Source: Arcobacter sp. FWKO B
GTDB taxonomy: Bacteria; Campylobacterota; Campylobacteria; Campylobacterales; Arcobacteraceae
Assembly: GCF_014844135.1 (NCBI RefSeq)
Contig: NZ_CP041403.1
Span: forward strand, 1,364,001-1,428,000
DNA length: 64,000 nucleotides
Direction of reading: 5' to 3'
The notes beneath the pieces are model-generated. The model saw only the letters and a list, made by a program, of their open reading frames with translations. It did not search any database and was not told the DNA's origin. The position numbers and the translations under genes were made by a program. Of this stretch, positions 40,661 to 49,334 are shown piece by piece. Position 1 is the stretch's first letter. Each line of letters opens with the position of its first letter.

Positions 40661-42325
40661 TTGAGTATAAGAAATACAATAATAAATAAAAATCTATTAT
40701 CAAATACTACCTATACAAATTCAAATGTAATAGGTAATAACACCAACCTAAAAGGTGAGAATCGTTTAGAAAAAGTAAACTGCTTTACTTTTTTAGATTC
40801 GGAATCGAAAGCTATATGCTTTAGTATAGCTGGAGGAATAGCCTCAGGACAATATGATGAAAACGGAAACTTCGTAGATAATGAAAACCTAAACCTAAAA
40901 ACAAAAACCCTAACATTCTCTAACTCAACAGATTCTAGCTATAGCTCAAATAATAGCTTTAATGTAGGGACAAATATAGGATTTAGTAAAGAGGTAAAAG
41001 ACCCACAACCAAAAGATGATTCTAGCACAAAAGTAAACTCAACAAACCTAGCATTCTCAAACTCCTTAGGATACCAAAGGAATAAAACCCTAGCAACTTT
41101 AGGACAAGGAAATGTAAATATTACTGATACACAAAACTCAGATGATATAACATCTTTAAATAGAGATACAAAGAATATTTCTAAGACTATGATAAATACA
41201 AGTTATGGTGTAAAAGTAGATGCTACGCTTGATCATAGATTTCTTAGTGAAGAGGGGAGAAATCAGATAAAACAGGAATACGAAGAAATGAATAAGAATA
41301 TGAATATAATAGCTGGAACATTACCAGATGCAAATAGTGATAATCTTGTTGAAGCAGTTGCAGGGGAAGTGTGGAATAAATTAACTAAATATCTATCTTT
41401 AGGACTCATTCCATCTAATGAAAACAATGGAGGAGTTTTGGCTCAAATACCAATTTTAACTGGGATGGAGGACTCTAAGCACATGGTGCTACAAGTTGTT
41501 AATCAGCACTCTGGAAAATACAATGCGTCCGATTACATCAAAATGGAAGAAAGTAGCTATTTTAAATCCTTAAGTTTGGAAGATAAAGCTTTTTACGAAG
41601 GAAAAGGACTTTATGTATCTAAAATACCAGTAGAGGTAAATCCTAGTACTGCCACCTATCAAAACTCGATAAACGGTATAATGACAAATATCGGCGAAGC
41701 CATTAAAAATGGTCTTCAGCAGACAGGGCAACTTGATGTGAGTAAGCCAGTAGAGCTAACAGTAGGTTATAATCCATCTTATGGATTTCTCCCTGATTTA
41801 CTTGAATCATTTGTAGATAAAAGTGGTATAGGCACCACAGGTATCGCAAAACAAACAGGGCAATTTGTAAATGAAGTAACAACAGCAAGAGGAGATATAG
41901 GTTCAAACTTTGCAATGCACTCACAAGCTAATGCTATTGTTTACAATGGCATCGCTTATGTGCAAACCACAACAGGATTTCAGCCTGTGGGGTATTATAT
42001 AAATGATAAAGAAAATAAAGACGGAACACCAACTTTTGTTTCTTTTGGCTCACCTATGAATAGGGATGGTATGAAAGATTTAATTGCTAAACCTATAGAA
42101 GAAGGTGGAAAATTGGGATATAAATATTCAGGAGCATATACTAAACCAAATGATTTTGTAGGGGAAGTTTTAGGAGGCAATAGTGGAAATAACGAACAAG
42201 CCACACTACTGCAACAGGCAAATATTATAAATGCATATAAACTATTTACTTCTGATTCACCGCATAGTTCGTATATTTGCGAGGATTACGCCGACCAAGG
42301 TGTACAGTGTGGGTATAGAAAATGA
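40661..42325 (+). CDS. Orphan toxin module 3 (block B plus hydrolase tip)
   Basis: 554 residues from a TTG at 40661. After a short lead (NNTNLKGE) about 90 bases of foreign sequence (RLEKVNCFTFLDSESKAICF) interrupt the FHA repeat, then block B resumes at IASGQYDENG. The tip is hydrolase-like: FAMHSQANAI with Ser421, FVSFGSPMN, Asp498 (PNDFVGEVLGG) and His535 (DSPHSSY), a convincing Ser-Asp-His set. No signal peptide. Followed by a lipoprotein gene with an ATGA overlap. Confidence 0.8.
   Translation: MSIRNTIINKNLLSNTTYTNSNVIGNNTNLKGENRLEKVNCFTFLDSESKAICFSIAGGIASGQYDENGNFVDNENLNLKTKTLTFSNSTDSSYSSNNSFNVGTNIGFSKEVKDPQPKDDSSTKVNSTNLAFSNSLGYQRNKTLATLGQGNVNITDTQNSDDITSLNRDTKNISKTMINTSYGVKVDATLDHRFLSEEGRNQIKQEYEEMNKNMNIIAGTLPDANSDNLVEAVAGEVWNKLTKYLSLGLIPSNENNGGVLAQIPILTGMEDSKHMVLQVVNQHSGKYNASDYIKMEESSYFKSLSLEDKAFYEGKGLYVSKIPVEVNPSTATYQNSINGIMTNIGEAIKNGLQQTGQLDVSKPVELTVGYNPSYGFLPDLLESFVDKSGIGTTGIAKQTGQFVNEVTTARGDIGSNFAMHSQANAIVYNGIAYVQTTTGFQPVGYYINDKENKDGTPTFVSFGSPMNRDGMKDLIAKPIEEGGKLGYKYSGAYTKPNDFVGEVLGGNSGNNEQATLLQQANIINAYKLFTSDSPHSSYICEDYADQGVQCGYRK
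40841..41262 (+). repeat. Block B copy in module 3
   Basis: Near-identical to 38752-39173 and 43528-43945; encodes ASGQYDENGNF...YQRNKTLATLGQG...DATLDHRFL. Confidence 0.85.
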
Positions 42326-43191
42326 AAACCTTTGTACTAGCACTCATCATAGTCATTGGCTTATCTGGTTGCATGAGAAGAAGTAGCTACATCTCCTTGC
42401 AACCCCATACAAAGATAGCCTCTCCATCCGTAGGCATACTAACGCCAAGTTCGTATCCAAAAACACCTTTTGAAACATGGAACATACATCCAAATGCCGT
42501 CATCCATTTGGATAGAACCATCCCCAATATGATGAGACAAAATATTAGGATTAGTGTAGAACTTTTAGAATCAGGACCTTCAACACTAGATAGTCTTTTG
42601 GATAAAAAGTTTAATGATACATTTGAAAAATATAATGAGGTATTGCCACTAACCAATTGGCAGATGTACAACACATTTGAAAGAGGAGTGAATTATTATA
42701 AAGATTATGTGGATTTTGTAGCAGGATTAAAATGCGGCACACGTGTTGAATCTCAAAATATTGCTGAGGGTATTGGTAGCAAAGCGTATTGGACATTGTG
42801 CCCTTACTATGACAAACAAGGAAATAAAAAATATATAAGAACAAACTACCGCTTTTACTTCACCTTTGACCGCACCAAATTTCAAGGAAGCGACAACCCA
42901 AGCTTGGTGAGGCATCGGTTTGAAGAGATACAATTACAATTTAAAAAAGACATGAAAGTAATTTTTGATTCTATGGAAATTTACGATATGGATAGAGAAC
43001 GAATGGAAAAAGAAGGTCTTTTATATAACAAAAAATATATGTTGGAGACTGAATCAAAGGCAAAAGACAAAAGTCTAAAATGTACTTATATCAAAGAAAT
43101 AGACTCTTTTGAGTGCATAGGAAGAGAAACAGGTAGACAATGTACGCGAAAAAGAACAGAGAAATATATTTGGGATTGTAAAGACAAATAA
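42322..43191 (+). CDS. Lipoprotein, likely immunity for module 3
   Basis: 289 residues with lipobox GLSGC (Cys17). A mixed alpha/beta middle and a Cys-containing basic tail (LKCTYIKEIDSFECIG). It starts inside the module 3 stop (ATGA). Sequence is unlike the other lipoproteins here, as expected of matched toxin-immunity pairs. No family recognised. Confidence 0.65.
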   Translation: MKTFVLALIIVIGLSGCMRRSSYISLQPHTKIASPSVGILTPSSYPKTPFETWNIHPNAVIHLDRTIPNMMRQNIRISVELLESGPSTLDSLLDKKFNDTFEKYNEVLPLTNWQMYNTFERGVNYYKDYVDFVAGLKCGTRVESQNIAEGIGSKAYWTLCPYYDKQGNKKYIRTNYRFYFTFDRTKFQGSDNPSLVRHRFEEIQLQFKKDMKVIFDSMEIYDMDRERMEKEGLLYNKKYMLETESKAKDKSLKCTYIKEIDSFECIGRETGRQCTRKRTEKYIWDCKDK

Positions 43192-43263
43192 AACTAAAGT
43201 AATCCTATAAAGAATAGCTTAAACGAAAGGTGGATTTTTAAAATAAAATACATAGATATACTA

Positions 43264-43479
43264 AACCTAAATATAGAATCACAAAGAAACTCCAATAACT
43301 CCAACTCAAAGGGATTTAACCTAAGTGCTGGGTTTGGATTTGGTTCAGATAAAGGAACAGAGAAAAACTTTCTTCAAACAGGAAATGGAAAAGTAAATAG
43401 TGCCAACGCTTCTGTAGGAGCAAATATAGGAAGAACAAAAATAAAACAAACAGTACTTTCAAGCATAACAGGAGATAAA
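43264..43479 (+). other. In-frame FHA segment with no start codon, upstream part of module 4
   Basis: Reading continues in the module 4 frame back to 43198 with no ATG, GTG or TTG start. From 43264 it encodes LNIESQRNSNNSNSKGFNLS... and matches module 2 from 38528. It shows that module 4 was copied from a longer gene. Confidence 0.7.
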
Positions 43480-45048
43480 GTGAATGTAACAACAGCCAAT
43501 AATACAAACCTAAAAGGCTCACTTCTTGCCTCAGGACAATATGATAAAAACGGAAACTTTATAGATAATGAAAACCTAAACCTAAAAACAAAAACCCTAA
43601 CATTCTCTAACTCAACAGATTCTAGCTATAGCTCAAATAATAGCTTTAATGTAGGAACAAATATAGGATTTAGTAAAGGGGCAAAAGATTCAAAACCAAA
43701 TAATACAGATACAAAAATAAACTCAACAAACCTAGCATTCTCAAACTCATTAGGATACCAAAGGAATAAAACCTTAGCAACATTAGGGAAAGGAAATATA
43801 GATATACAAGATAAAGAAAGCTCTGATGATATAACATCTTTAAATAGAGATACAAACAATATAAGTAAAACAATGATAAATATGAACTATGGAGTTGATG
43901 TAGATGCTACTCTTGATCATAGATTGTTGACAAAAGAGGGGCAAAAACAAATAGCTGAGGATTTTGTAAAAACACAAATGATAACTAATACCATAGGACA
44001 AATTGTTACAAATGCAACGGTTGGAGTTAAAGATTTCTTTAATGAAGTAGAAAAATTAAATACAACTTATGAAACTATAAAATCAAAAATAGCACAAGAT
44101 GAAACATTATCAAAATTGCTCAATTCACCAACTTATACAGATGAACAAAAAAATGCCATTTTAAATAATTTAACACAAGAAGTTATGATACAATTGGGTT
44201 ATAACCCAGTTACTACAAAACTAATAGCTACAACAGAAACTGGAAGAGATGGGGAACAAGTGAAAGGATACTATTCCTTAAAAACAAACTCTTCATTTGT
44301 CAATGACCTGTATAATTCAAATAACTATGAACTTATAACTACTTCTGCAACAGAAGCCCAAAGAGCAATGGATGCACAAGATGGTTCAACTTTTAATCAG
44401 AGTCAAGAGTATAGAGATGATAGAGCAAAATACTCTCAAGACTTTGGTACTAATGTAGCAGACTATACAAACTTTGCACTTGGCTATACAGGACAAGGTT
44501 TACTTTCAACAGCAACTAATTCATTAACAAATACAAATCAAGTAACATCAACTCCTTCTGTGTTTAATAGTAAAACTGCTAACAATAATATTGAGTTTGC
44601 TTGGTTGAGTAAGGAAGAAGGTGATAATTGGGGAGTTCAAGGTGCTGTTATAGGAGGAGGAATAGAATTTCTTGCTCAAACGGTACCTGCAATAGCTAAA
44701 CAATATTATCAGAATGGAGCTAGCCTTACTAATATAGACTATTGGCAAATACTAAAAGATGTAGATTATACTGATGTCGGAGCTATGGCTACAGTTGGTG
44801 CGGCTACTCCTGTTGAATTAGGAGCTATAAATTCAGCCAAAAATATAAAAAAATCTTGGGATAGTTATAAAAAATATGATAACCTTGCAGATAAAACAAC
44901 TAAAAATCTTAATAAAAAGGCAAGGTTTGAAAATAAGGCTAACGATAATAGAAATACGATTGTTAAAGAAGTTGGAATACAAGGTTCAATCTTTTATGGT
45001 AAACAAAAATTACAAGAAATAAATGATGTAAATAAAGGAAATGAATAA
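43480..45048 (+). CDS. Orphan toxin module 4
   Basis: 522 residues from a GTG at 43480, though the homologous frame extends further upstream without a start. Block B covers the first 155 residues. The tip (FVKTQMITNTIGQIVTNATVG ... NKGNE) contains a Gly-rich hydrophobic part (NWGVQGAVIGGGIEFLAQ) and a basic Lys/Asn-rich end. No catalytic motif was recognised. Its middle (FGTNVADYTNFALGYT...VFNSKTANNNIEF) is related to module 5. Three bases separate it from a small membrane protein gene. Confidence 0.7.
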   Translation: MNVTTANNTNLKGSLLASGQYDKNGNFIDNENLNLKTKTLTFSNSTDSSYSSNNSFNVGTNIGFSKGAKDSKPNNTDTKINSTNLAFSNSLGYQRNKTLATLGKGNIDIQDKESSDDITSLNRDTNNISKTMINMNYGVDVDATLDHRLLTKEGQKQIAEDFVKTQMITNTIGQIVTNATVGVKDFFNEVEKLNTTYETIKSKIAQDETLSKLLNSPTYTDEQKNAILNNLTQEVMIQLGYNPVTTKLIATTETGRDGEQVKGYYSLKTNSSFVNDLYNSNNYELITTSATEAQRAMDAQDGSTFNQSQEYRDDRAKYSQDFGTNVADYTNFALGYTGQGLLSTATNSLTNTNQVTSTPSVFNSKTANNNIEFAWLSKEEGDNWGVQGAVIGGGIEFLAQTVPAIAKQYYQNGASLTNIDYWQILKDVDYTDVGAMATVGAATPVELGAINSAKNIKKSWDSYKKYDNLADKTTKNLNKKARFENKANDNRNTIVKEVGIQGSIFYGKQKLQEINDVNKGNE

Positions 45049-45050
45049 TT

Positions 45051-45341
45051 ATGAATTACTTAGATATTTTTGGATTGTTGTGTTTTATTTTAATGCTTTA
45101 TTATTTTGGATTAAAAAAAGGGATAATTTTTTCTATTCTTTTAGTTTCCATTGGAGTTATTATTGGATTAGTACAAAGTGGTTATTTTTTTGGAGAAATA
45201 GGAGAATATATTTTTTTATGTTTGATAATCTTGTATGGTGTATTTTTATACTTTAGATGTCCTAAAGAATTGTCTAAATCATTAGAAGGACAGGGAGTGT
45301 GTATCAAAGATGCATTTCAAAAGTTTATTGCTAAATTATAG
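45051..45341 (+). CDS. Small membrane protein, likely immunity for module 4
   Basis: 96 residues, three hydrophobic segments and a short polar tail ending KFIAKL. ATG two bases after the module 4 stop, with GGAAATG-type site. An overlapping frame at 45041-45256 is its shadow. No family recognised. Confidence 0.6.
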   Translation: MNYLDIFGLLCFILMLYYFGLKKGIIFSILLVSIGVIIGLVQSGYFFGEIGEYIFLCLIILYGVFLYFRCPKELSKSLEGQGVCIKDAFQKFIAKL

Positions 45342-45942
45342 CTTTAAATTATATGCAACAAACTTTGGGAATAATTTAGCATTTTATACAGACTTAGCAT
45401 TAGATATAATAAAAGGTGGAAGCTTGGCAGATACAAATAATCATAACCAAGGAGTAGTAACAGAGTATCAATCAGTGTTTAACACAAGCAATATTTTAAT
45501 TGGAAATAATAAAGAGTTTGTTAATATTAATAAAAGTGCTGGGGATGATTTGACTTATAATGAAGCACAAAAAATGATAAAAAATATTAATGGAATGGTT
45601 ATATATAAGAAACCTGATGAAATAGGTGGATATATGGTTGGTACACCTCAAGAATCTATGGATTATTTAATGACAGGAAAAAGTGAAGAAGAAAAAAACA
45701 AGCTATTTATAAATAGAGTTCAAAGAGATATTTCAAAAGGATTTCAAGGTTTAAGTAATAGTTTAGATAAATTATATAATTTAGATACATCAAAAATGAC
45801 ACCTGAAGGAAAATTAATGTTTGATTATTTGAATTTAAAAATTAATACAGTTCCTTCATATGGAGGAAGTGAAATAAATCAAATAGATAAATCTCAAGAT
45901 AGATTATTAGATGAAATAAAAAAAGATATTGAAGGAAGGTAA
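45310..45942 (+). CDS. Orphan toxin module 5 (fragment)
   Basis: 210 residues. After about 14 codons that overlap the immunity gene, LYATNFGNNLAFYTDLALDI...SVFNTSNILIGNNKEF aligns with the middle of module 4 (FGTNVADYTNFALGYT...SVFNSKTANNNIEF), and then a different C-terminus follows (GDDLTYNEAQKMIKNINGMV...DEIKKDIEGR). It lacks every FHA anchor, so it is a truncated module. The stop overlaps the next small gene (TAATG). Confidence 0.6.
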   Translation: MHFKSLLLNYSFKLYATNFGNNLAFYTDLALDIIKGGSLADTNNHNQGVVTEYQSVFNTSNILIGNNKEFVNINKSAGDDLTYNEAQKMIKNINGMVIYKKPDEIGGYMVGTPQESMDYLMTGKSEEEKNKLFINRVQRDISKGFQGLSNSLDKLYNLDTSKMTPEGKLMFDYLNLKINTVPSYGGSEINQIDKSQDRLLDEIKKDIEGR

Positions 45943-46079
45943 TGAAAACAAGTTTAACAGGTATGTCAGGCAGTGGGATGGATTTCTTATTGAGTAATTT
46001 AGAATGGATATTACCAATTTCAACAGCAGTAGTTCTATTGATATATTATTTTGATAAAAAGAATAAGGAAAAAGAGTGA
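45942..46079 (+). CDS. 45-residue single-helix protein, likely immunity for module 5
   Basis: Residues 20-38 form one membrane helix (EWILPISTAVVLLIYYF) followed by a Lys-rich end. ATG overlaps the module 5 stop. Too short for an alternative assignment; position suggests immunity. Confidence 0.5.
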   Translation: MKTSLTGMSGSGMDFLLSNLEWILPISTAVVLLIYYFDKKNKEKE

Positions 46080-46112
46080 AACTCCTCAAATAAATTTCAT
46101 TAAGGTTAATCC

Positions 46113-46205
46113 ATGATAAAAAAGATTTGGAATAGCTATATTGAATGGTTTTTAAATTATTTAGATACTGATAATGGAGTTAGTCAATGGAAAATGAAAA
46201 TATAA
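46113..46205 (+). CDS. 30-residue hypothetical peptide
   Basis: MIKKIWNSYIEWFLNYLDTD... then stop at 46203-46205. It overlaps the next FHA fragment in another frame. It may be only a remnant of an immunity gene. Low support. Confidence 0.3.
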   Translation: MIKKIWNSYIEWFLNYLDTDNGVSQWKMKI

Positions 46206-46309
46206 ACATAAATGCACTAGAATTAGAAGATGTACATAATATCTACTATAGTGGAGGGTTTGATAAAGCTTTAAATATAAAACACCAAACATCAGATAAA
46301 AGCTGGTAA
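46187..46309 (+). pseudogene. FHA fragment frameshifted from module 6
   Basis: Encodes MENENININALELEDVHNIY...IKHQTSDK, then a stop after KSW. A one-base shift near 46296-46300 joins it to KAGNIIMQSGNDINLEAS, which is the module 6 frame. Thus module 6 originally began here or further upstream. Confidence 0.6.
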
Positions 46310-46316
46310 TATTATT

Positions 46317-48518
46317 ATGCAAAGCGGGAATGATATAAATTTGGAAGCAAGTAACCTAACTGCAAATAATCAAATAAACCTAAATGCACAAAACGATGTA
46401 AATATAGAAGCTGTAAATGATGTGTATTATACAGATGTACAAAGTACAAAAAAAGGAAGATTTAGTAAAAAGACTCAAAGAGATATGACATATAAAGAGA
46501 GTGTAGTGCAAAGTAATTTAAAAGGGGAAAATATCATTATATCATCCGATACTGGAAGTGTAACACTAGAATCAGGTAATTTAAAAGCGGATAAAAATAT
46601 AATAGTTGATGCAAAAGGAGATATTAATATAGTAGCAAAAGAGTATAAAGAAGGAGAACTTCATCAAACTTCTAAGTCTTCTTTTGGAGGGTTAATAAAA
46701 AGTGAATATAAATATGATAAAGATAACTTAAAAATAAAATCTACAGAAATAACAGCTGATAATATGATATTAGATGCAAAAGAGATTAATGTACAAGCAT
46801 CAAGAATTAAAGCAAATGAAGTAGAAATATCAACTGAGATTTTAAATATGATTTCTAGTAAAGAAAGACTTTATGAAAATGAGTATTCAAATAAAGGTGG
46901 TATTATAACAGCTACAATAGAAAATAAGGGACAAATAAAAGAAATAGTTATACCTGCTACTATAGAAGTAAATGATAGACTAATTTTTAATAAAAAAGAT
47001 ATAACAGACCAACTAGAAACCGATAATCTAATAAAAGTTTTGTCTAGTCAAGGAAACTTAAGTGAAGAACAGATAAATCTAGTAAAACAAATAGCAAATG
47101 ATAATGATTGGCATACAAAAACAACAACGCTTAGTGCAACAGGGGCACTAATAGTGCAAGCTATAGTTACATACTTTACTGCAAGTGCAGGCTCAGGCTT
47201 GACTTCAAGTATCTCTAATGTAGCACTAAAAGCAGCAACAAATGCTGCAATACAATCAGTAATCAGCCAAATAACAGTACAACTAGCAACTTCAGCAATC
47301 ACAGGAAATAGCCTACAACTAGATGTGAATTCGATAGCTAAAGGTGCAGTTAGTGCAGGAGTACTAACTTATGCTAATGCATTGGCATACAATCAGTTTG
47401 ATATAAATACCACTCAACAACTAAGTAATCTACAACTAGCACAAAAGACCCTAATAGATACCACAACCCAAACAGCAGTCTATGGTAGAAGCTTTACAGA
47501 TAATCTTCTTTTTAATGCAGGAAATACAATACAAAGTAAGCTTTCAAATATAATAGGGGATAATTATATAAATGAAGAGCTAAACTATACTACCCATAAA
47601 CTAGCACATTTAACTTCTGGGGCTATAGGGGCAACTATAAGAAAAGAAGATTTGGTAAGTGGAGCATTAGGAGCAGTAAGTGGAGAAGTTATAGGAGAAG
47701 CTGTAGGAATAAATCTTATAAAAGATGGAGATTTCACACAAAGTGATGAGAAAATAGTAAAATTAACATCATCTTTAGGTACAATCTTTACAGCAGGAGC
47801 ACTAGGGAAAGATGCAAAGGTTGCTTTAAATAGTTCTAATGTTGCAGTTGATAATAATATTGTACCTTTGTTGGCAATATTAGCAGGAGTGACAGCAACA
47901 CAAAGTTACCTTAATTCACCAGAAGATGAAGATGATATAAAAACTGGGATAACAGGAAGTGAGAATTTGCTTTTGGGAATAGGAACAGTTTTAAAAGCAA
48001 GAGAAATATATCAAGGTGGGAAAACAGCAGTGACATCGGTAATGAAATATGACCCCTCTCTTAGCCTTACAGGAGCAGGTGTAGCTACAGGAATATCAGC
48101 ACATTCAAACTATGATAAATATAACGGAGCAGAGTACGCAACCCATGTAGCCACAGATGGAACTATTTCTTATCTAGTAGGGAAATACATCCCAGCAGGA
48201 CAAAACATTGCAAGCAGCTTGGGTTATGGTGCTTTGGGTGGGAGTTTGAGCGGGGCTTCAACACAATTACTGCATCAAGCTTCAGATATTTACTACGGAA
48301 ATCAAACAACCATGAACTACCAGAGTATCTTCTTTAACAGTATCATCGAAGGAACCGCAGGAGCAACAGGGAAGTTTTACAACAATATGGGCGACATGAT
48401 AAATGGTGGTCACATCATTAATGATGTGATAGACTTGGGTATCTCCCAAAGCTTTAAACCTGCAGTAGAATGGCACATGAGCACACCACGCGATCAAGCC
48501 AAACAAGAGAGTGAATAG
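46317..48518 (+). CDS. Orphan toxin module 6 (FHA, pre-toxin, VDNN, glycine-rich tip)
   Basis: 733 residues, no signal peptide. Anchor C lies at about 58-125; then a pre-toxin block parallel to the main gene (FNKKDITDQLETDNLIKVLSSQ; LTYANALAYNQFDINTT ... LGAVSGEVIGEAVG). VDNN at residues 511-514 (47847-47858) replaces VENN. The 219-residue tip has several hydrophobic or Gly-rich helices (LLAILAGVTATQSYL; SSLGYGALGGSLSGAS) and a His-containing end, suggesting a membrane-active toxin, but no known family. The immunity gene begins at the next base. Confidence 0.75.
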   Translation: MQSGNDINLEASNLTANNQINLNAQNDVNIEAVNDVYYTDVQSTKKGRFSKKTQRDMTYKESVVQSNLKGENIIISSDTGSVTLESGNLKADKNIIVDAKGDINIVAKEYKEGELHQTSKSSFGGLIKSEYKYDKDNLKIKSTEITADNMILDAKEINVQASRIKANEVEISTEILNMISSKERLYENEYSNKGGIITATIENKGQIKEIVIPATIEVNDRLIFNKKDITDQLETDNLIKVLSSQGNLSEEQINLVKQIANDNDWHTKTTTLSATGALIVQAIVTYFTASAGSGLTSSISNVALKAATNAAIQSVISQITVQLATSAITGNSLQLDVNSIAKGAVSAGVLTYANALAYNQFDINTTQQLSNLQLAQKTLIDTTTQTAVYGRSFTDNLLFNAGNTIQSKLSNIIGDNYINEELNYTTHKLAHLTSGAIGATIRKEDLVSGALGAVSGEVIGEAVGINLIKDGDFTQSDEKIVKLTSSLGTIFTAGALGKDAKVALNSSNVAVDNNIVPLLAILAGVTATQSYLNSPEDEDDIKTGITGSENLLLGIGTVLKAREIYQGGKTAVTSVMKYDPSLSLTGAGVATGISAHSNYDKYNGAEYATHVATDGTISYLVGKYIPAGQNIASSLGYGALGGSLSGASTQLLHQASDIYYGNQTTMNYQSIFFNSIIEGTAGATGKFYNNMGDMINGGHIINDVIDLGISQSFKPAVEWHMSTPRDQAKQESE
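46491..46690 (+). repeat. Anchor C copy in module 6
   Basis: Near-identical to 36671-36868 in module 2. Confidence 0.85.
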
Positions 48519-49334
48519 ATGGTAACATTAATAGCATATATGCTGGTACCTATGTTTACTTGGGGCTCCTTCAGAAAAGGATTTTACGATGGGATACTTT
48601 ATGGATTGATTCATAAAAAAGCAGGAAGAAAAATAGGGGCAGTAAAGTTTCAGCCCTACCTCTATGGCAAACAAGCCATCTGTAGAGGATGGGGGCTGAT
48701 AGGAAGCCCTGGTATTGTTTTTTTATTTGGTGCATACATTGCAATGGTATCAGATTTCATATATGATCAACCAAAAGCATATCTCCACTCCATAGGTCAC
48801 TACTACATCATCTACATCATAGGCTATAGCATCATCCTTGGGTATCTCTACTTTGGCTACCGATGGATAAAAGAGGGATATATAGATGGAATCAAAAACA
48901 AAAAAACAAAAACCTACTACCATTTACAAAATGGTGAAAAGTACTATCTTCATAGTGCCAAAGAAAAAGAGAGAACTATCTCTAAGCACAAATATTTCAG
49001 AGGTCAAAAGGCAGTAAAAACAGGGATTGTTAGAGTGGGTCTTGGAAGTGCGTATGTCTTAGTGGCATTGTTGCTTTTTTTAGATAGGGATTACTATATG
49101 GGAGATGCCACCAAGTCTATGTATCCCAATGCCTTTGAGATAGCCAAAGAGTACTATCAAACACATTACCCAAAACAAGAGAAGAAAGAGCAAAGTAAAC
49201 AAGAGTTAAAAAAAGATACAACTCAAATAAAAGAAGAAGCAATAGAAACACTAAGACTCAAAGATTCAAATGAAAAGTTTTATAAATCATTTGAAGAGTT
49301 TATGTTAAATAAAGAAGAAGAGAATCTAAGATGA
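48519..49334 (+). CDS. Polytopic membrane protein, likely immunity for module 6
   Basis: 271 residues. Hydrophobic segments near residues 3-20, 60-78, 92-115 and 178-195; C-terminal 80 residues are a charged helix (QEKKEQSKQELKKDTTQIKEEAIE). The ATG follows the module 6 stop directly and its own TGA overlaps the next module's ATG. No family recognised. Confidence 0.65.
   Translation: MVTLIAYMLVPMFTWGSFRKGFYDGILYGLIHKKAGRKIGAVKFQPYLYGKQAICRGWGLIGSPGIVFLFGAYIAMVSDFIYDQPKAYLHSIGHYYIIYIIGYSIILGYLYFGYRWIKEGYIDGIKNKKTKTYYHLQNGEKYYLHSAKEKERTISKHKYFRGQKAVKTGIVRVGLGSAYVLVALLLFLDRDYYMGDATKSMYPNAFEIAKEYYQTHYPKQEKKEQSKQELKKDTTQIKEEAIETLRLKDSNEKFYKSFEEFMLNKEEENLR

Noticed and set aside
45041-45256. Frame overlapping the module 4 immunity gene
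   Set aside because: It is Trp/Phe-rich and in a shifted frame; the frame at 45051-45341 has cleaner membrane helices and better placement after the stop.
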